In this document: piece after piece, positions 34,918-43,678 of the stretch
Layout of the letters: every line of letters starts with the position of its first letter
Position numbering within the stretch: position 1 is the stretch's first letter
Origin: Clostridiales bacterium
GTDB lineage: Bacteria > Bacillota > Clostridia > Oscillospirales > Oscillospiraceae
Reading direction: 5' to 3'
Length of the DNA: 64,000 bases
Assembly: GCA_029268065.1 (NCBI GenBank)
Contig: JAJUHC010000014.1
Location: forward strand, 1 to 64,000
Position numbers and translations under genes: made by a program
The notes under the pieces: generated by a model
What the model was told of the DNA's origin: nothing
The model's input: only the letters and a program-made list of their open reading frames with translations
Database searches by the model: none

Positions 34918-37005
34918 TTAGATTAAGGAGAATGCGATGACCAGTCCCGCGAAAACTATGGACGAAGTGGATACCAGCTTGATAAGAATGTTCAGAGAAG
35001 GACCGGAGGTATCCTTGAGAGGATCGCCGACGGTGTCGCCGATAACGGCCGACTTGTGGCAGTCGGAGCCCTTGCCGCCGAAATGTCCGGCTTCTATATA
35101 CTTTTTCGCGTTATCCCAGGCGCCGCCCGCGTTGCTCATAAAGACAGCCATTGCGAAGCCCGATACGGTGACGCCGCAGAGGAGTCCCACAACTCCGTTG
35201 GCGCCGAGAACAAGACCGGTGATAAGCGGGATCACGACCGCGGAGAGCGAGGGGATGGTCATTTCCTTAAGAGCGCCCTTCGTGCAGAGGTCGACGCAGG
35301 AAGCGTAGTCGGCGTCCGCTGTGCCTTCCATAAGACCGGTTATTTCCTTGAACTGGCGGCGGACTTCAACGACTATGCTCTGGGCAGCGCGCTGAACGGC
35401 CGACATGGTCATGGCGGAGAAGAGGAAAACCAGCATGGTGCCGATGAACATCCCGACGAGGACGGGGGGATTGGTAAGCGAGATATTCATTGCCTTTCCG
35501 GCAGCCTGCATTTTGTCGGCGGCGATGTCCACATATGAAACGAGAAGCGCAAGCGCCGTAAGTGCGGCCGAGCCTATAGCAAAGCCCTTTCCGGTGGCGG
35601 CCGTCGTATTTCCGAGAGAATCCAGAGCGTCGGTGCGCTCACGGACTTCCTTGCCGAGACCGGCCATCTCCGCGATGCCTCCGGCGTTGTCGGCGACGGG
35701 ACCGTAAGCGTCACAGGCAAGCGTGATTCCGAGCGTGCAGAGCATTCCGACCGCAGCGACGCCTATGCCGTAAAGGCCCTTGTTGAAGCTTGAGGCGCCG
35801 CCGGCCGCGTAAAAGCTTACCATGACGCCGATACCGACGGTCAGGATGGGAGCTATCGTGGATTTCATGCCGAGCGAAAGTCCGCCGATAACGAGAGTCG
35901 CGCTTCCGGTGGTGGTGGATTCGGCAAGTCCCTTAAGCGGCTTGTAGGAATCGGAGGTGAAGTATTCCGTAAAGTATCCTATAAGACATCCCGCGACAAG
36001 ACCGGTAAGGATGGCCACATAGATACCCATGTTGCCGTTCATAACGAAATATGTGAGGGGAGCGGTTGCAACGGCCGCAATCACCGCTGCGGAATAGGTG
36101 CCTGTACGAAGGGTTCTCAGCAGGGCCATCTGATCCGCGTTCTCGCGGGTCCTGATGAAAAAGGTTCCTATAACCGAGGAAATGACGCCGACGACGGCGA
36201 TCGCAATCGGCAGGAACATTCCGGACCAGCCGTATCCGGCCGAAGCACCGATCGCGAAGGTAGCAAGGATGGATCCGACGTAGGACTCGTAAAGGTCGGC
36301 GCCCATACCGGCGACGTCGCCAACGTTGTCGCCAACGTTGTCCGCGATGACCGCCGGGTTCCTTGGGTCGTCCTCGGGTATTCCGGCCTCAACCTTACCG
36401 ACGAGGTCGGCGCCCACGTCAGCAGCCTTGGTGAATATTCCGCCGCCGACGCGAGCGAACAGAGCCATCGCAGACGCGCCCATGCCGAACATTACCATTG
36501 TTGTGCCAATGACCTCAGGAGTGCTGTTAAACCCGTATTTAAGGACCAAAAACCAGGTTGTGATGTCGAAAAGGCCGAGCCCGACGACCGAGAAGCCCAT
36601 GACCGAGCCCGAGGAGAAAGCCACGTTCAAACCCTTATTCAGGCTTTGGCTGGCGGCGTTTGCCGTGCGGGCGTTTGCCGCGGTAGCGATCTTCATGCCT
36701 ATGAATCCGGCGAGCAGACTGTAACAGCCTCCCGTCACAAACGCTACGGGCACAAACTTCGAGACAAGTCCGGCGTAAGCAAGAATGCCGAGAAGGATAA
36801 CCATGACGATGTAAAACTTCATGACTGAGCTGTACTGACGTTTGAGATAGGCGTTTGCGCCCTGACGGATTGCGCCGGCGATTTTCTGCATCGCGGGAGT
36901 GCCTTCCGAAAACGCCAGCACCTTACGGCTTTGAGCAAAGGCGAACAGAAGCGCTATAAGAGCTCCGACTTCACCAATCCAAAAATATTTTTCCAAAATG
37001 ATCAT
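34918..37005 (-). CDS. hppA: Membrane-bound ion-pumping pyrophosphatase
   Basis: A 695-residue polytopic (about 16 TM) pyrophosphatase that couples PPi hydrolysis to H+ or Na+ export. The PPi-binding motifs DNVGDNVGDVAGMGADLYES and the late GDTVGDPLKDTSGPSLN are intact. GNTTAATGKGF carries Ala where K+-independent enzymes have Lys, so it is of the K+-dependent class; H+ versus Na+ specificity cannot be settled by eye. The frame opens at TTG 37014. ATG 37005 is used, but GGAGG lies only 1 nt before it, so TTG 36996 is also possible. It gives an anaerobe an energy-saving ion gradient from biosynthetic PPi. Confidence 0.97.
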   Translation of the reverse strand: MIILEKYFWIGEVGALIALLFAFAQSRKVLAFSEGTPAMQKIAGAIRQGANAYLKRQYSSVMKFYIVMVILLGILAYAGLVSKFVPVAFVTGGCYSLLAGFIGMKIATAANARTANAASQSLNKGLNVAFSSGSVMGFSVVGLGLFDITTWFLVLKYGFNSTPEVIGTTMVMFGMGASAMALFARVGGGIFTKAADVGADLVGKVEAGIPEDDPRNPAVIADNVGDNVGDVAGMGADLYESYVGSILATFAIGASAGYGWSGMFLPIAIAVVGVISSVIGTFFIRTRENADQMALLRTLRTGTYSAAVIAAVATAPLTYFVMNGNMGIYVAILTGLVAGCLIGYFTEYFTSDSYKPLKGLAESTTTGSATLVIGGLSLGMKSTIAPILTVGIGVMVSFYAAGGASSFNKGLYGIGVAAVGMLCTLGITLACDAYGPVADNAGGIAEMAGLGKEVRERTDALDSLGNTTAATGKGFAIGSAALTALALLVSYVDIAADKMQAAGKAMNISLTNPPVLVGMFIGTMLVFLFSAMTMSAVQRAAQSIVVEVRRQFKEITGLMEGTADADYASCVDLCTKGALKEMTIPSLSAVVIPLITGLVLGANGVVGLLCGVTVSGFAMAVFMSNAGGAWDNAKKYIEAGHFGGKGSDCHKSAVIGDTVGDPLKDTSGPSLNILIKLVSTSSIVFAGLVIAFSLI

Positions 37006-37036
37006 TCCTCCCAATACGGTTCAAACTAATAACAAT

Positions 37037-37066
37037 ATTCTAATAAATGAATATACAACAAGTCAA
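37037..37066 (-). promoter_or_regulatory. Promoter of hppA
   Basis: On the minus strand, TTGACT (37066-37061) and TAGAAT (37042-37037) with an 18-bp spacer, about 30 bp upstream of the start codon. Confidence 0.55.
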
Positions 37067-37307
37067 TTAGCGGAAAAGCCGGAAAATCAGAAGATATTTT
37101 ATGTGAGTTATAGAATTTTAACAATTTAAAAAAAGTTACTTAACACAATCTTAAAATAAAAAACCGGCGGTTTTTCAGGTTTTATAACTTTTTTTAAAAA
37201 ATATTATGTATTTTTCTTAAAATATTTATCATATATGCAACTTATATTGCAATTTTGAAAGCGATGGATTATAGTTTATCATGAGGAAAAATTTTTAACA
37301 AATTATA
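37067..37307. other. AT-rich intergenic stretch
   Basis: About 240 bp of very low GC with many A and T runs between hppA and the ATPase gene terminator. No gene, RNA or repeat is recognisable; it may carry the upstream part of the hppA promoter. Confidence 0.4.
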
Positions 37308-37340
37308 AAGGGTGCGTCCGAAATCGTCGGACACACCCTT
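37308..37340 (-). terminator. Terminator of the P-loop ATPase gene
   Basis: Stem AAGGGTG-c-GTCCGA (37308-37321) with TCGGAC-a-CACCCTT (37327-37340), one central mismatch, 5-base loop. It lies 18 bases after the minus-strand stop. A T-run is present on both sides, so it could act in either direction. Confidence 0.7.
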
Positions 37341-37357
37341 TTTATGCAGCCGCATTT

Positions 37358-38428
37358 TTATGCTTTGTTGTATAACTCTGCGTGCTTTTCTGAAAGCTTG
37401 TAGACGCCATCGAAGTTCACATGCGGATTATATACATCCTCAAGCCTGTCGTGCAGTTCCTTTGCCAAAAAGAGGTTTTGCCTGGCCTTTTCAAGCAGGG
37501 AATCATAAAGCTTTTGTTCCTCCCGCAGCATGTGTTTGTTTTCACGATATTTTTCCTTATCCACAAGGGCGTCGAGCCTTACATGCTTGAAGCTTCCTCC
37601 GTCGTAAGGCGTTTCCGCAGTGACGCTTAAAAACGCGAGAGAAAGCTCGGGAATCAGGAGATGCTCCGCTCTGTCCGGGTAAAGAGGAGAGAGGCAAAGC
37701 ACCGCCTTATAGCCGGATTTAAGGGCGCAGTCCAGTATGTGGCGAAGCATCAGGGGCGCGAGTCCGAACTCGTTGTCGATAATGCAGACCCTGCCGCAAA
37801 GGGCCTTGACGGTGTCGTATCGGCTTATCGCTCCCTCGCAGGTAAACGCGCTGAGAAAGCGGCGAATGACGGCGCCGCCTTTGCCCATTTGCGTGAATTC
37901 CCTCGCGCATATGCCGCCGGCGCGTCTCAAAATCGTTTCGACTATCTTATCGCTTATCAGCGGAGAATAGATGTCACGCCCGATTTGGGACGCCGCCGCG
38001 AGATATTTGTAAGCCTTGGCATAATAGGCCTTATACTCCGCGCTCATTGCTTTTACGAGCTCTTTTTTATCCGAAAGCGCCCTGAAATCGTAGAATTCCC
38101 CCATATTCAAATACCTCGCCGCGACTCCGGGATAATCGGGCTCGAGTATGTGCGGCGCGGTTCCGTCCATATACGCCACTCCGAATTCAGGTAATATTAT
38201 TCCGTCGAGAGAGTCGGGGTCTCCCGAGCAATGTATGTATTCCGCCGACAGGCCCTTTTCCTCGGCGATTTTTCCGAGCCTTTTCATAAAGCTGGACTTG
38301 CCGCAGCCGGGACCGCCCTTGATTATGTAAAGAAAACGCGTATCCTCGCTTTTTGTGATTTCGTCGCAAAGTGAATAAATCCCGTTTCCGGTGTTGGAGC
38401 AAATGAAATAATGAGTGCCTGCAGACAT
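37358..38428 (-). CDS. P-loop ATPase of unknown function (PRK06851-like)
   Basis: A 356-residue protein beginning MSAGTHYFICSNTGNG. A clear Walker A (IIKGGPGCGKSSFMKRL) sits near residue 35. A second half starting about residue 220 resembles another P-loop domain, but the expected GxxGxGKS is replaced by NEFGLAPLML, so only the first site looks able to bind nucleotide. Start 38428 was preferred over 38545 because the family begins here and an AGGA site precedes it; the extra N-terminal 39 residues would run into the terminator region. Homologs of this type are found in spore formers, but a function is not known to me. Confidence 0.75.
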   Translation of the reverse strand: MSAGTHYFICSNTGNGIYSLCDEITKSEDTRFLYIIKGGPGCGKSSFMKRLGKIAEEKGLSAEYIHCSGDPDSLDGIILPEFGVAYMDGTAPHILEPDYPGVAARYLNMGEFYDFRALSDKKELVKAMSAEYKAYYAKAYKYLAAASQIGRDIYSPLISDKIVETILRRAGGICAREFTQMGKGGAVIRRFLSAFTCEGAISRYDTVKALCGRVCIIDNEFGLAPLMLRHILDCALKSGYKAVLCLSPLYPDRAEHLLIPELSLAFLSVTAETPYDGGSFKHVRLDALVDKEKYRENKHMLREEQKLYDSLLEKARQNLFLAKELHDRLEDVYNPHVNFDGVYKLSEKHAELYNKA

Positions 38429-38501
38429 ATCAAAAATCCTTTCGATAAATTTCTTTTTTCCACACTCATATTTATGCAAAGCAGATGCAAATTGATAATA
38501 A

Positions 38502-38534
38502 AAAACCGCCCCGTTTTCCGGACGGGGCGGTTTT
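38502..38534 (-). terminator. Terminator of the 2-oxoacid oxidoreductase operon
   Basis: Perfect 13-bp stem (38502-38514 and 38522-38534; arm AAAACCGCCCCGT) with a 7-base loop, followed on the minus strand by a run of T. It lies about 40 bases past the gamma-subunit stop. Confidence 0.9.
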
Positions 38535-38572
38535 GCAGCTGTCAAAGAACCGCAATTTTCAAATGTAAAATA

Positions 38573-39109
38573 TCAGGAATTCATACCAAGCTTAAGCGCC
38601 TGCCTGTTGTATTCTATCATCTGAGGCTTGGAGGCGGGCACGCACTTGAGGATGGAGGCGTCAAGCGCCTCGGCCGAGCAGAAAGCAAGCTCCGCAAAGA
38701 GCTTTCCGAGGAGGATGACGTTTCCGAGCCCCTTGAGCCCGCTGTCCTCAGCAAGCTTTGTCGCCGGAACGTAGAAAACTCTAATATCCGTCCTTTCGAC
38801 CTTCTTTGCTATCATCGAGCTGTCGACGATTACCGTTCCGCCGGGCTTAACCGTGTCGATAAATTTATCGAAGGAGGGAAGATTCATGACTATGAGGGCA
38901 TCGGGATTCAAAACCAGCGGCGAGCCTATGGCCCTATCGCTGACGCAGACGCTGCAGTTTGCGGTGCCGCCGCGCATTTCGGGACCGTAGGAGGGAAGCC
39001 AGGAGATCTCCCTTCCTTCGATCAGGCCGGCGTAAGCCGCCACCTTGCCCGCAAACAGCAGGCCCTGCCCGCCGAAGCCGGCGAGAACGAGATTCAGATC
39101 CGGTCTCAT
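38573..39109 (-). CDS. 2-oxoacid:ferredoxin oxidoreductase, gamma subunit
   Basis: A 178-residue POR/KOR gamma subunit: LNLVLAGFGGQGLLFAGKVAAYAG at the N-terminus, then SYGPEMRGGTANCSVCVSD, which is typical of this subunit. It overlaps the beta-subunit gene by four bases and is the last gene of a delta-alpha-beta-gamma set. The complex oxidatively decarboxylates a 2-oxoacid to an acyl-CoA and reduces ferredoxin. It could serve 2-oxoisovalerate or 2-oxoglutarate. Confidence 0.93.
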   Translation of the reverse strand: MRPDLNLVLAGFGGQGLLFAGKVAAYAGLIEGREISWLPSYGPEMRGGTANCSVCVSDRAIGSPLVLNPDALIVMNLPSFDKFIDTVKPGGTVIVDSSMIAKKVERTDIRVFYVPATKLAEDSGLKGLGNVILLGKLFAELAFCSAEALDASILKCVPASKPQMIEYNRQALKLGMNS

Positions 39110-39861
39110 TTCGCTGCGCCTCCTTCGGTGATATCCTTGTAGACCCCGAGCGGGTAGTAGGGGAGCATATTGCTGCGAAGCCAGTCCAGAGCTTCGTTCG
39201 GCTCGAGCCCCCAGTTCGTCGGGCAGGAGGAAACAACCTCGATTATCGAGTAGCCCCGGCCGTTGACCTGATTTTCAAAAGCCTTCTTAATCGCCTTTTT
39301 GGCTATGAGCACGTTCTTCACGCTGTCGACGGTGACTCGCTGCGCGAGCGCGACGCCGTCCAGAGTCGAGAGCATCTCGCACACCCTTATGGGATAACCC
39401 GCGGTTTTGACGTCTCTGCCGTAGGGGCTCGTCTGAGTGACCTGGTTCGGCAGGGAGGTGGGAGCCATCTGCCCGCCGGTCATGCCGTAAATGGCGTTAT
39501 TGACGAAGATTATTGTTATGTTCTCGCCTCTCGCGGCGGCGTGTACGGTTTCGCACATGCCGATGGCGGCAAGGTCGCCGTCGCCCTGATAGGCGAACAC
39601 GATATTATCCGGGCAGGCCCTCTTGAGGCCCGTCGCAACGGCCGGAGCGCGTCCGTGGGCCGCCTCGACCATATCGCAGTTGAAAAATTCGTAGCACATA
39701 ACCGAGCAGCCGACGGGAGCCACTCCGACAGTGCGTCCTTCGATTCCGAGCTCGTCTATCGTTTCGGCGACAAGACGGTGTATTATTCCGTGCGTGCAGC
39801 CGGGGCAATATGAAAACTGCCTTTCGGTCAGGGCGTCGGGTCTTTTAAATACTACTGCCAT
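39106..39861 (-). CDS. 2-oxoacid:ferredoxin oxidoreductase, beta subunit (TPP-binding)
   Basis: A 251-residue TPP-binding subunit. YCPGCTHGIIHRL has the cluster/substrate region, and AYQGDGDLAAIGMCE with FVNNAIYGMTGGQMAPTS is the TPP/Mg motif. It lacks the extra C-terminal ferredoxin part of pyruvate oxidoreductases, so it is of the KOR/VOR type. It overlaps gamma by four bases and abuts alpha. Confidence 0.95.
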   Translation of the reverse strand: MAVVFKRPDALTERQFSYCPGCTHGIIHRLVAETIDELGIEGRTVGVAPVGCSVMCYEFFNCDMVEAAHGRAPAVATGLKRACPDNIVFAYQGDGDLAAIGMCETVHAAARGENITIIFVNNAIYGMTGGQMAPTSLPNQVTQTSPYGRDVKTAGYPIRVCEMLSTLDGVALAQRVTVDSVKNVLIAKKAIKKAFENQVNGRGYSIIEVVSSCPTNWGLEPNEALDWLRSNMLPYYPLGVYKDITEGGAAK

Positions 39862-40925
39862 TATTTCGCACCTCCGAGGATGGTTTTAATTTCGCCGAGG
39901 ACCTCATCGGGAGTCGGGATTATGCCGCCGGTGCGTCCGCGGAAGTATACCGGCCTTTTGCCGTTTACAGCGAGGCGCACATCCTCAACCATCTGTCCCA
40001 TGCTCATTTCGACGGCGAGGAAGGCTTTAGCCTTGTCGGCCGCCTTGCTTATAACCTTTTCGGGGTAGGGCCAGAGCGTGATCGGGCGGATAAGACCAAC
40101 CTTCAGGCCTTCCGCCCGGGCCGTGTTTACCGCGCTGCGGCAGATACGCGAAGAGGCGCCGTACGCTACCAGGACAAGCTCGGCGTCGTCCACAAGGTAT
40201 TCCTCTGCGCGCTGCTCCGTTTCCTTGATCGCGGCATAGCGCTCAAAGCGCTTGTCCACGGTATATTCAAGGACGTTGGGGTCGAGGAAAAGCGAGTTTG
40301 TGATATTGCGCGGACGCTGATTCCTGTGCCCGTTTGTCGCCCAGGGCTTTTCGGCAGAAGCGCCCGTTGATTTCTCGGGCAGAACGACAGGCTCCATCAT
40401 CTGTCCCAGCATACCGTCGGTGAATATCATCGCGGGCATGCGGTACTTGTCGGCAAGGTCAAAGGCTCGGGAAACAAAGTCTACGGCCTCCTGTACCGTG
40501 GAGGGCGCGAAAACGAGAATATGCAGGTCGCCGTGTCCCGGAGCGCGGGTAGCCTGGAAATAATCTGCCTGGGAAGGCTGAATGCCGCCGAGACCGGGAC
40601 CGCCGCGCTGGACGTTTACAATAACAGCCGGAAGGTCGCAGCCCGCAAGGTAGGATATGCCCTCGGACTTAAGGCTGATGCCGGGTGAGCTTGAAGAAGT
40701 CATGGCGCGCGCTCCCGCGGAGGCGGCGCCAAGCACCATGTTTATTGCGGATATCTCTGATTCCGCCTGCAGGAAGGTGCCGCCTACCTTTGGCATTTTT
40801 TTCGCCATGTAGGCGGCGAGCTCGGTCTGAGGCGTGATCGGATATCCAAAAAAAAGACGGCAGCCGGCGCATATCGCGGCCTCCGCGAGGGCTTCGTTGC
40901 CCTTCATCAGAACTTTTTCTGCCAT
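39861..40925 (-). CDS. vorB: 2-oxoacid:ferredoxin oxidoreductase, alpha subunit (VorB-like)
   Basis: A 354-residue alpha subunit beginning MAEKVLMKGNEALAEAAI. FFGYPITPQTELAAYM and MTSSSSPGISLKSEGISYLAG match proteins annotated as 3-methyl-2-oxobutanoate dehydrogenase subunit VorB, although 2-oxoglutarate oxidoreductases are very similar. Start 40925 has an AGGATA site; an upstream start in the same frame would overlap the ferredoxin gene. Branched-chain 2-oxoacids would give branched acyl-CoAs; this substrate call is inference. Confidence 0.88.
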   Translation of the reverse strand: MAEKVLMKGNEALAEAAICAGCRLFFGYPITPQTELAAYMAKKMPKVGGTFLQAESEISAINMVLGAASAGARAMTSSSSPGISLKSEGISYLAGCDLPAVIVNVQRGGPGLGGIQPSQADYFQATRAPGHGDLHILVFAPSTVQEAVDFVSRAFDLADKYRMPAMIFTDGMLGQMMEPVVLPEKSTGASAEKPWATNGHRNQRPRNITNSLFLDPNVLEYTVDKRFERYAAIKETEQRAEEYLVDDAELVLVAYGASSRICRSAVNTARAEGLKVGLIRPITLWPYPEKVISKAADKAKAFLAVEMSMGQMVEDVRLAVNGKRPVYFRGRTGGIIPTPDEVLGEIKTILGGAK

Positions 40926-40942
40926 AAGAATTATCCTTTCTA

Positions 40943-41146
40943 CTATCTTTCTACGGTTATGGCCACGTCCGGGCACATTATCGCGCAGGAGCAGCAGCCC
41001 GTGCATTTCGACTCGTCAGTAAGCTCTGCGGGATGATAGCCCTTGTCGTTGATACGGTCGGAAAGCGCGATTATCCCCTTCGGACAGGCCTTCACACAGA
41101 GCTCGCAGCCCTTGCAATAAAATTCGTTTACTATGATTTTTGCCAT
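40943..41146 (-). CDS. 4Fe-4S dicluster ferredoxin (delta subunit)
   Basis: A 67-residue ferredoxin with two clusters, CKGCELCVKACP and CTGCCSCAIMCP. It is the electron-accepting delta subunit of the downstream oxidoreductase. Start 41146 follows a perfect GGAGG site; a longer frame upstream is not supported. It opens the four-gene operon and precedes the alpha gene by 17 bases. Confidence 0.93.
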   Translation of the reverse strand: MAKIIVNEFYCKGCELCVKACPKGIIALSDRINDKGYHPAELTDESKCTGCCSCAIMCPDVAITVER

Positions 41147-41260
41147 AATAACCTCCATTTGCCCCGCAAACAGGCAATCCCTGAGCTCCTTTGCCGGAGG
41201 AGCGGTGAATTGTGCCGCGGCTGCCGCTTTAAGGCGAGCGGCGCGCATTTTTTATATAAA

Positions 41261-41282
41261 GCCGGCGCGGTTTTGGGCCGGC
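41261..41282 (-). terminator. Weak hairpin between ATPase and ferredoxin genes
   Basis: Two GCCGGC blocks (41261-41266 and 41277-41282) can pair across 10 bases, followed on the minus strand by TTTATATAAAAAA. It may terminate the ParA-like gene or only process the transcript. Confidence 0.35.
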
Positions 41283-41295
41283 GTTGCTTACGCCT

Positions 41296-41958
41296 TTAAG
41301 TGCCCCAGGGCGTACGGACAAATATTTCGACGGGATAAACGGACTCCGCGCCGGACTGAGCGGCGACCCGCTTCGGCGCGGTGGTGAATCTGAGAGGCAG
41401 CCCGAGCAGCCTCGCCGTTTCGCTCGCGAAGGGCATCGAATCCATTATGGTCTCAGGCGTCGTAAACTCCTTGAGGTGCGAATTGTTCACCACTCCCGTG
41501 GCCTTGAGCCTGGAAGCCTCCTCGATCTCCCGCAGTATCGCCGCCGCGGCCTCGGGCTCCGATGCCAACGGGCGGTATCGGTTTATAACATACAGCATGT
41601 CGTAATCGTAAGACCTTATCTTAGGGGCGTAGCGCCCCAGGGCGGTGGCCCCCACGTCGTCGCCCCCCGCGTCGATTATGACAAAGCCGGAGCTTCCGAA
41701 AACACCGCTTATTTCCGCGCTGAGGGCAGGGTTGTCAAGCGTCGTATTCGCAAAGGAGGGGGCGACTAGCCTTATCCCGTGCTCGCTTAAAAGCCCCCCG
41801 TACTCGGAGGAGCGAAAATAGGGGTTCACCACGTCCATGTCAACGAGCGTAACGTTTTCGCCCCGCTTTGAAAGGTCAAGAGCAAGATTGAGGGACAGGT
41901 TCGTTTTTCCGCAGCCGTAATGCCCGCATATTATGGTCAATCGCTTTATCTGCGGCAT
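41296..41958 (-). CDS. ParA/MinD-like P-loop ATPase
   Basis: A 220-residue SIMIBI-class NTPase. The deviant Walker A is IICGHYGCGKTNLSLNLA, the switch region is VDMDVVNPYFRSSE, and Walker B lies in FVIIDAGGDDVGATALG. The motif resembles CobQ/MinD-like proteins, but there is no membrane helix or partition partner. It is on the same strand as the 2-oxoacid oxidoreductase operon and may be a metallocluster or enzyme maturation factor for it. This role is inference. Confidence 0.8.
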   Translation of the reverse strand: MPQIKRLTIICGHYGCGKTNLSLNLALDLSKRGENVTLVDMDVVNPYFRSSEYGGLLSEHGIRLVAPSFANTTLDNPALSAEISGVFGSSGFVIIDAGGDDVGATALGRYAPKIRSYDYDMLYVINRYRPLASEPEAAAAILREIEEASRLKATGVVNNSHLKEFTTPETIMDSMPFASETARLLGLPLRFTTAPKRVAAQSGAESVYPVEIFVRTPWGT

Positions 41959-42080
41959 TTTACCACCTCGCTATAAAACGGTATTTTAACATAATTCGGC
42001 GGCCAAATCAACCTGAGGGGGCACACTTTTATAAATTATTGAGAATAAACAGAAATCAATATGGAAACAATCAGAAGGAT

Positions 42081-42382
42081 ACCCGCGCGGCACGGCGCCG
42101 CGCGGGTCAGACTGTCAAAAAACCTAAGATCAAAAAATGCGCAAACAGTATTTAAGGCGGATATACAATACAAGTGCAACACAAAAAAGACGTGACTCAA
42201 AGCTCATGATCTTATTTTTCCGGCGGCGTGTACGCCGGAAAAATACATTAACCCGCGCAATTGTGCGCGACCGGGGGTATCGCGGCTTCAGCCGCGTATC
42301 AAGGGGGTATTGGATACCCCCTTGAAGCGTGTCGAAACACTTTTTCGACACGCTCACCCGCGCGGCACGGCGCCGCGCGGGT
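42081..42382. repeat. Hairpin-rich non-coding repeat element
   Basis: A 27-bp palindrome (11-bp stem ACCCGCGCGGC, 5-base loop) occurs in two identical copies at 42081-42107 and 42356-42382. Between 42213 and 42354 lie five more perfect stems: 42213-42245 (13 bp), 42254-42269 (6 bp), 42281-42296 (7 bp), 42300-42324 (11 bp) and 42326-42354 (12 bp), mostly end to end. Open frames across it are products of the symmetry. It may be a dispersed repeat or a structured RNA. Confidence 0.8.
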
Positions 42383-42406
42383 ATAAGTCATGATGCGTAA
42401 AAGGCA

Positions 42407-43678
42407 TCATTCAACGTCGTCGCTGCTCTCACGGTCCACGTCTACACGCACCCTTTCAACGCGCATGGACTCGGCTTCAAGTACGGTCACCGTGAGAGTC
42501 TGATATTTGAAGCTGTCGCCGGGTACGGGAAAGCGATCCAGCATCTCTACCGCCCAGCCGCCCACGGTGATGTATTCGCTGTCAAAATTGCGGGGCTCAA
42601 AGCCGACCACGTCGAACATATCATATATGTTCATGCTCCCGTCAACCTCATAGCTGCCGTTAGCGCCGGCTATCACATCGTGCTCCACGTCGTCGCTCTC
42701 GTCGAAAATATCCCCGACTATTTCTTCCATTATGTCCTCAAGCGTGAGGATGCCCATGGTCCCGCCGAATTCGTCCACAACGATCGCCATATGGAGGCGC
42801 TTCTGCCTGAATTCCCTCAGAATCGACGAAATGGTGCGGGTCTTATGCACAAAAACAGGCTCCGAGAGCATATCCCTTACATTCACGTCCTCGCCCGCAA
42901 TAATCGCTTTAATCAGCCGCTTTGTGGAGAGAATGCCGATGATGTTGTCGATGCTGTCGTCGTAGACGGGTATCCTCGAGTAGCTCAGCTTATCCTTATC
43001 GTCCAGGAGCACGGAAATGTCGTCATTTATGTCAAAGGCCTCTACGTCGACCCGCGGGATAAGTATTTCCCTCGCGGTGACGTCGGAAAACTCTATTGCC
43101 GAACGTATGAGCTCGCCCTCGCGTTCAGTAAACACGCCCTCGTCCTCAATGGTATCGAGAATATCCACGAGCTCCTCGTCGGTTACGGTAGGCTCGCCGT
43201 TTTTGGGAGTCCAGAGCGGGGAAAGCTTCTCCACCATCGCCGATACTGCGGCGGTAAAGGGCAGGAAAACGGCCATCGCGAGCTTTATCGGACCGGAGCT
43301 GTGATAAACTGTGCTTACGGAGCTGCCCAGTCCTATAATTTTAGGCAGGATCTCGCCGAAAATCAAAAGAATTACCGCGGCGCCGACACCGGCCACGAGA
43401 TCCGCGTTCCGGGGAAAAAGGCGGGCTGCAAGCGTTGCGGCGGCCGAGGAGAAAGCAATATTGACAAGTGTGTTCCCGACAAGAACGGTGGCCAGAAACC
43501 TCGGAAAATTGTCGTTTATGAAAAGCGCGGTTTTCGCCTTCCTGTTGCCGTTGTCGGCGGCGTTTTTGATGCGCAGCTTGTTGGCGGACGCAAAGGCTAT
43601 CTCGGAGCTCGAAAAGAAGGCCGACAGCGCGAGCAGAGCCAGAAGCAGGAGGAAAATATGCCACGAGGAAGCTAGCAT
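42407..43678 (-). CDS. CNNM/CorC-type (HlyC) membrane transporter
   Basis: A 423-residue protein with an N-terminal DUF21/CNNM membrane domain of four hydrophobic segments (FFSSSEIAFASANKLR is the signature), a CBS-pair domain around residues 190-320 (SRIPVYDDSIDNIIG, VVDEFGGTMGILTLEDIMEEIVGDI) and a C-terminal CorC_HlyC domain. The family exports or regulates Mg2+ and related cations. It overlaps its upstream paralog by 7 bases; the two are probably co-translated and could form a heteromer. Confidence 0.93.
   Translation of the reverse strand: MLASSWHIFLLLLALLALSAFFSSSEIAFASANKLRIKNAADNGNRKAKTALFINDNFPRFLATVLVGNTLVNIAFSSAAATLAARLFPRNADLVAGVGAAVILLIFGEILPKIIGLGSSVSTVYHSSGPIKLAMAVFLPFTAAVSAMVEKLSPLWTPKNGEPTVTDEELVDILDTIEDEGVFTEREGELIRSAIEFSDVTAREILIPRVDVEAFDINDDISVLLDDKDKLSYSRIPVYDDSIDNIIGILSTKRLIKAIIAGEDVNVRDMLSEPVFVHKTRTISSILREFRQKRLHMAIVVDEFGGTMGILTLEDIMEEIVGDIFDESDDVEHDVIAGANGSYEVDGSMNIYDMFDVVGFEPRNFDSEYITVGGWAVEMLDRFPVPGDSFKYQTLTVTVLEAESMRVERVRVDVDRESSDDVE

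Noticed and set aside
42130-42357. 75-codon minus-strand ORF and 62-codon plus-strand ORF in the hairpin region
   Set aside because: Both run through perfect palindromes, have arginine-rich low-complexity products and lack ribosome-binding sites. The hairpin repeat explains them.
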